Assembly: GCF_946482605.1 (NCBI RefSeq)
Contig: NZ_CAMLSE010000004.1
Coordinates: forward strand, 186,001-250,000
Source: an uncultured Dyadobacter sp.
GTDB taxonomy: Bacteria; Bacteroidota; Bacteroidia; Cytophagales; Spirosomataceae
Direction: 5' to 3'
DNA: 64,000 bases
In this document: piece after piece, positions 62,633 to 64,000 of the stretch
Numbering within the stretch: the first letter of the stretch is position 1
How the letters are laid out: each line of letters starts with the position of its first letter
Translations under genes and position numbers: made by a program
The notes under the pieces: generated by a model
What the model was told of the DNA's origin: nothing
Seen by the model: only the letters and a program-made list of their open reading frames with translations
Database searches by the model: none

Positions 62633-64000
62633 ATGATACGAAAGCATCGCATCGTTGCCCGGGCAATCTTTCTGCTGCTGTCGGCGATTACTTATCCTGC
62701 GCTGGCCCAAAGCACGAAATACAATGTCCTCTTTATCGCCGTGGACGACATGAACGACTGGATCGGGCCGTTTGGCGGGTACGAAGGGATCAAAACGCCG
62801 AATATCGACAAGCTGGCCAGGAAGGGAGTGGTATTCAAAAGGGCCTATTGCGCTGCACCGGCATGCAATCCCTCGCGTGCGAGTCTGCTCACGGGTGTGC
62901 GGCCTTCTTCATCAGGGGTTTATCACAACAACCAGCCATGGCGGCCGGTGCTGCAAGATGCGGTCACCATTCCGCAATACTTTACGGCCAATGGCTATGA
63001 GGTAAAAGGTGCGGGCAAGATTTTTCATAATGCATTCAATGACAAGGCTTCCTGGCCTGCCTATTTCGATATACCTAAATCGCCTGAGCCTGCACAAGCA
63101 CCTGTCAACGGCTTCGCCCATTTCGACTGGAGTCCGGTTGATGCAAAGGATGAAGATATGGGCGATTACAAAATAGTGAACGAAGGCATCGGTTTTCTGG
63201 ATCAGAAACATAGTAAGCCCTTCTTTCTCGCGGTGGGTTTTACTCGTCCGCACTTGCCGTGGTATGTGCCGCAAAAGTATTTTGATCAATATCCATTGTC
63301 TTCCATTAAACTGCCCAAAACCATCACCAACGACTTGCAGGACGTCCCGGATGCCGGTGTGAAAATCGCTAAACCGAAAGGCGACCACCAATTCGTCGTG
63401 GAACACAAACAGTGGGAGAAGGCGGTGCAAGGGTACCTGGCCAGCATTACATTCGCGGACGGGCAGATTGGCCGGTTGCTGGATGCGCTGGAAAAAAGTG
63501 CTTACGCTCAAAATACCATTGTCGTCTTTTTTGGCGATCACGGCTGGCACCTCGGCGAAAAGGAGCATTGGAGGAAGTTTGCACTGTGGGAAGAGGCTTC
63601 ACGCGTGCCTTTTATTGTTTATGCCCCTGGTTTATCGAAAGCGAATGGGATCTCGGAACGCACCGTCAATCTGATGGATATTTACCCAACACTCACCGAA
63701 CTGTGTAAATTACCCGCCAAAAAGGGCGTGGAAGGCAACAGCATCGTGCCGCTCCTGAAAAACCCGGGTACGACATGGAACCATCCGTCGGTGACAACCC
63801 ATGGTTTTGGAAATCATGCCGTACGCTCTGAAAAGTATCGGTATATACGCTACAATGATGGTTCTGAGGAACTATACGACCACGATGCCGATCCGCAGGA
63901 GTGGAAAAATCTTGCAAAAGATGAAAAATATGCGGCCGTGAAGAAGGATCTGGCAAAGTCGTTGCCTGTGGTGAATGCCAAAGATGCCCCGACGGTGAAA
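62633..64000 (+). CDS. Sulfatase 6, iduronate-sulfatase-like (cut by window edge)
   Basis: An open frame of 456 codons from ATG 62633 runs off the window end without a stop. It has a signal peptide (IFLLLSAITYPALAQ), YNVLFIAVDDMNDWIGPFGG, the catalytic CNPSRASLLTGV (Cys78), GKIFHN and FFGDHGWHLGEKEHW. The DDMNDWIG and PSSSGVYHNNQPWR patterns are those of iduronate-2-sulfatase-like enzymes (probably S1_7). The final residues seen suggest only a short stretch is missing. Confidence 0.92.
   Translation, partial: MIRKHRIVARAIFLLLSAITYPALAQSTKYNVLFIAVDDMNDWIGPFGGYEGIKTPNIDKLARKGVVFKRAYCAAPACNPSRASLLTGVRPSSSGVYHNNQPWRPVLQDAVTIPQYFTANGYEVKGAGKIFHNAFNDKASWPAYFDIPKSPEPAQAPVNGFAHFDWSPVDAKDEDMGDYKIVNEGIGFLDQKHSKPFFLAVGFTRPHLPWYVPQKYFDQYPLSSIKLPKTITNDLQDVPDAGVKIAKPKGDHQFVVEHKQWEKAVQGYLASITFADGQIGRLLDALEKSAYAQNTIVVFFGDHGWHLGEKEHWRKFALWEEASRVPFIVYAPGLSKANGISERTVNLMDIYPTLTELCKLPAKKGVEGNSIVPLLKNPGTTWNHPSVTTHGFGNHAVRSEKYRYIRYNDGSEELYDHDADPQEWKNLAKDEKYAAVKKDLAKSLPVVNAKDAPTVK

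Overview
The window looks like a chromosomal stretch from an aerobic member of the Bacteroidota, most likely the order Cytophagales; Dyadobacter or a close relative is a guess from gene content only. The signs are two SusC/SusD outer-membrane uptake pairs, four secreted proteins with type IX secretion (T9SS) C-terminal sorting domains, an ECF sigma/FecR pair, and promoters with TTG and TAnnTTTG-type elements. I saw no rRNA, tRNA, CRISPR array, insertion sequence or prophage.

Layout. 1-11.3 kb holds secreted and accessory genes: a CotH-family protein, an ankyrin protein, a metzincin-type protease, a tandem pair of lipoproteins created by a local duplication, a DUF4394 lipoprotein, and a divergent HxlR/DoxX pair with palindromic operators. 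11.3-21.3 kb (minus strand) looks like one transcription unit: ECF sigma, FecR, SusC with an STN domain, SusD, a DUF4380 protein and a periplasmic PQQ dehydrogenase carrying a haem c. 21.4-29.2 kb holds a DUF899 protein, a Ser/Thr/Pro-rich secreted protein, small unknowns, and T9SS-exported M1 peptidase and purple-acid-phosphatase-like enzymes.

29.3-44.4 kb is a complete nitrate assimilation region. On the minus strand are cobA (sirohaem), an outer-membrane porin-like protein, narK, a nasA-nasB fusion, a rubredoxin-tailed reductase-like protein and a nitrate-reductase-associated protein. Divergently on the plus strand are nirB, nirD, a NarX-like histidine kinase and a NarL-like regulator. Several simple repeats and REP-like palindromes sit between these genes.

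44.5-47 kb has a ThuA protein, an outer-membrane protein and a VapBC-like toxin/antitoxin pair. 47-64 kb is a sulfatase locus on the plus strand: an orphan substrate-binding protein, six sulfatases (the last cut by the window edge), a DUF1080-like protein and a SusC/SusD pair. All six sulfatases have the cysteine that is converted to formylglycine.

The most interesting observation is in the sulfatase locus. Each of its two long upstream regions holds a short ORF rich in cysteine codons near its 3' end: 47067-47162 ends in four consecutive Cys codons and 50725-50823 has four Cys among its last 18 residues. Both are preceded by near-identical promoters (TTGCT, then TTACTTTG at the same spacing) and a shared 28-bp block. 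This suggests a cysteine-sensing leader-peptide attenuator that turns on sulfate-ester scavenging when cysteine is short. The leader ORFs and promoters are read from the sequence; the mechanism is inference.
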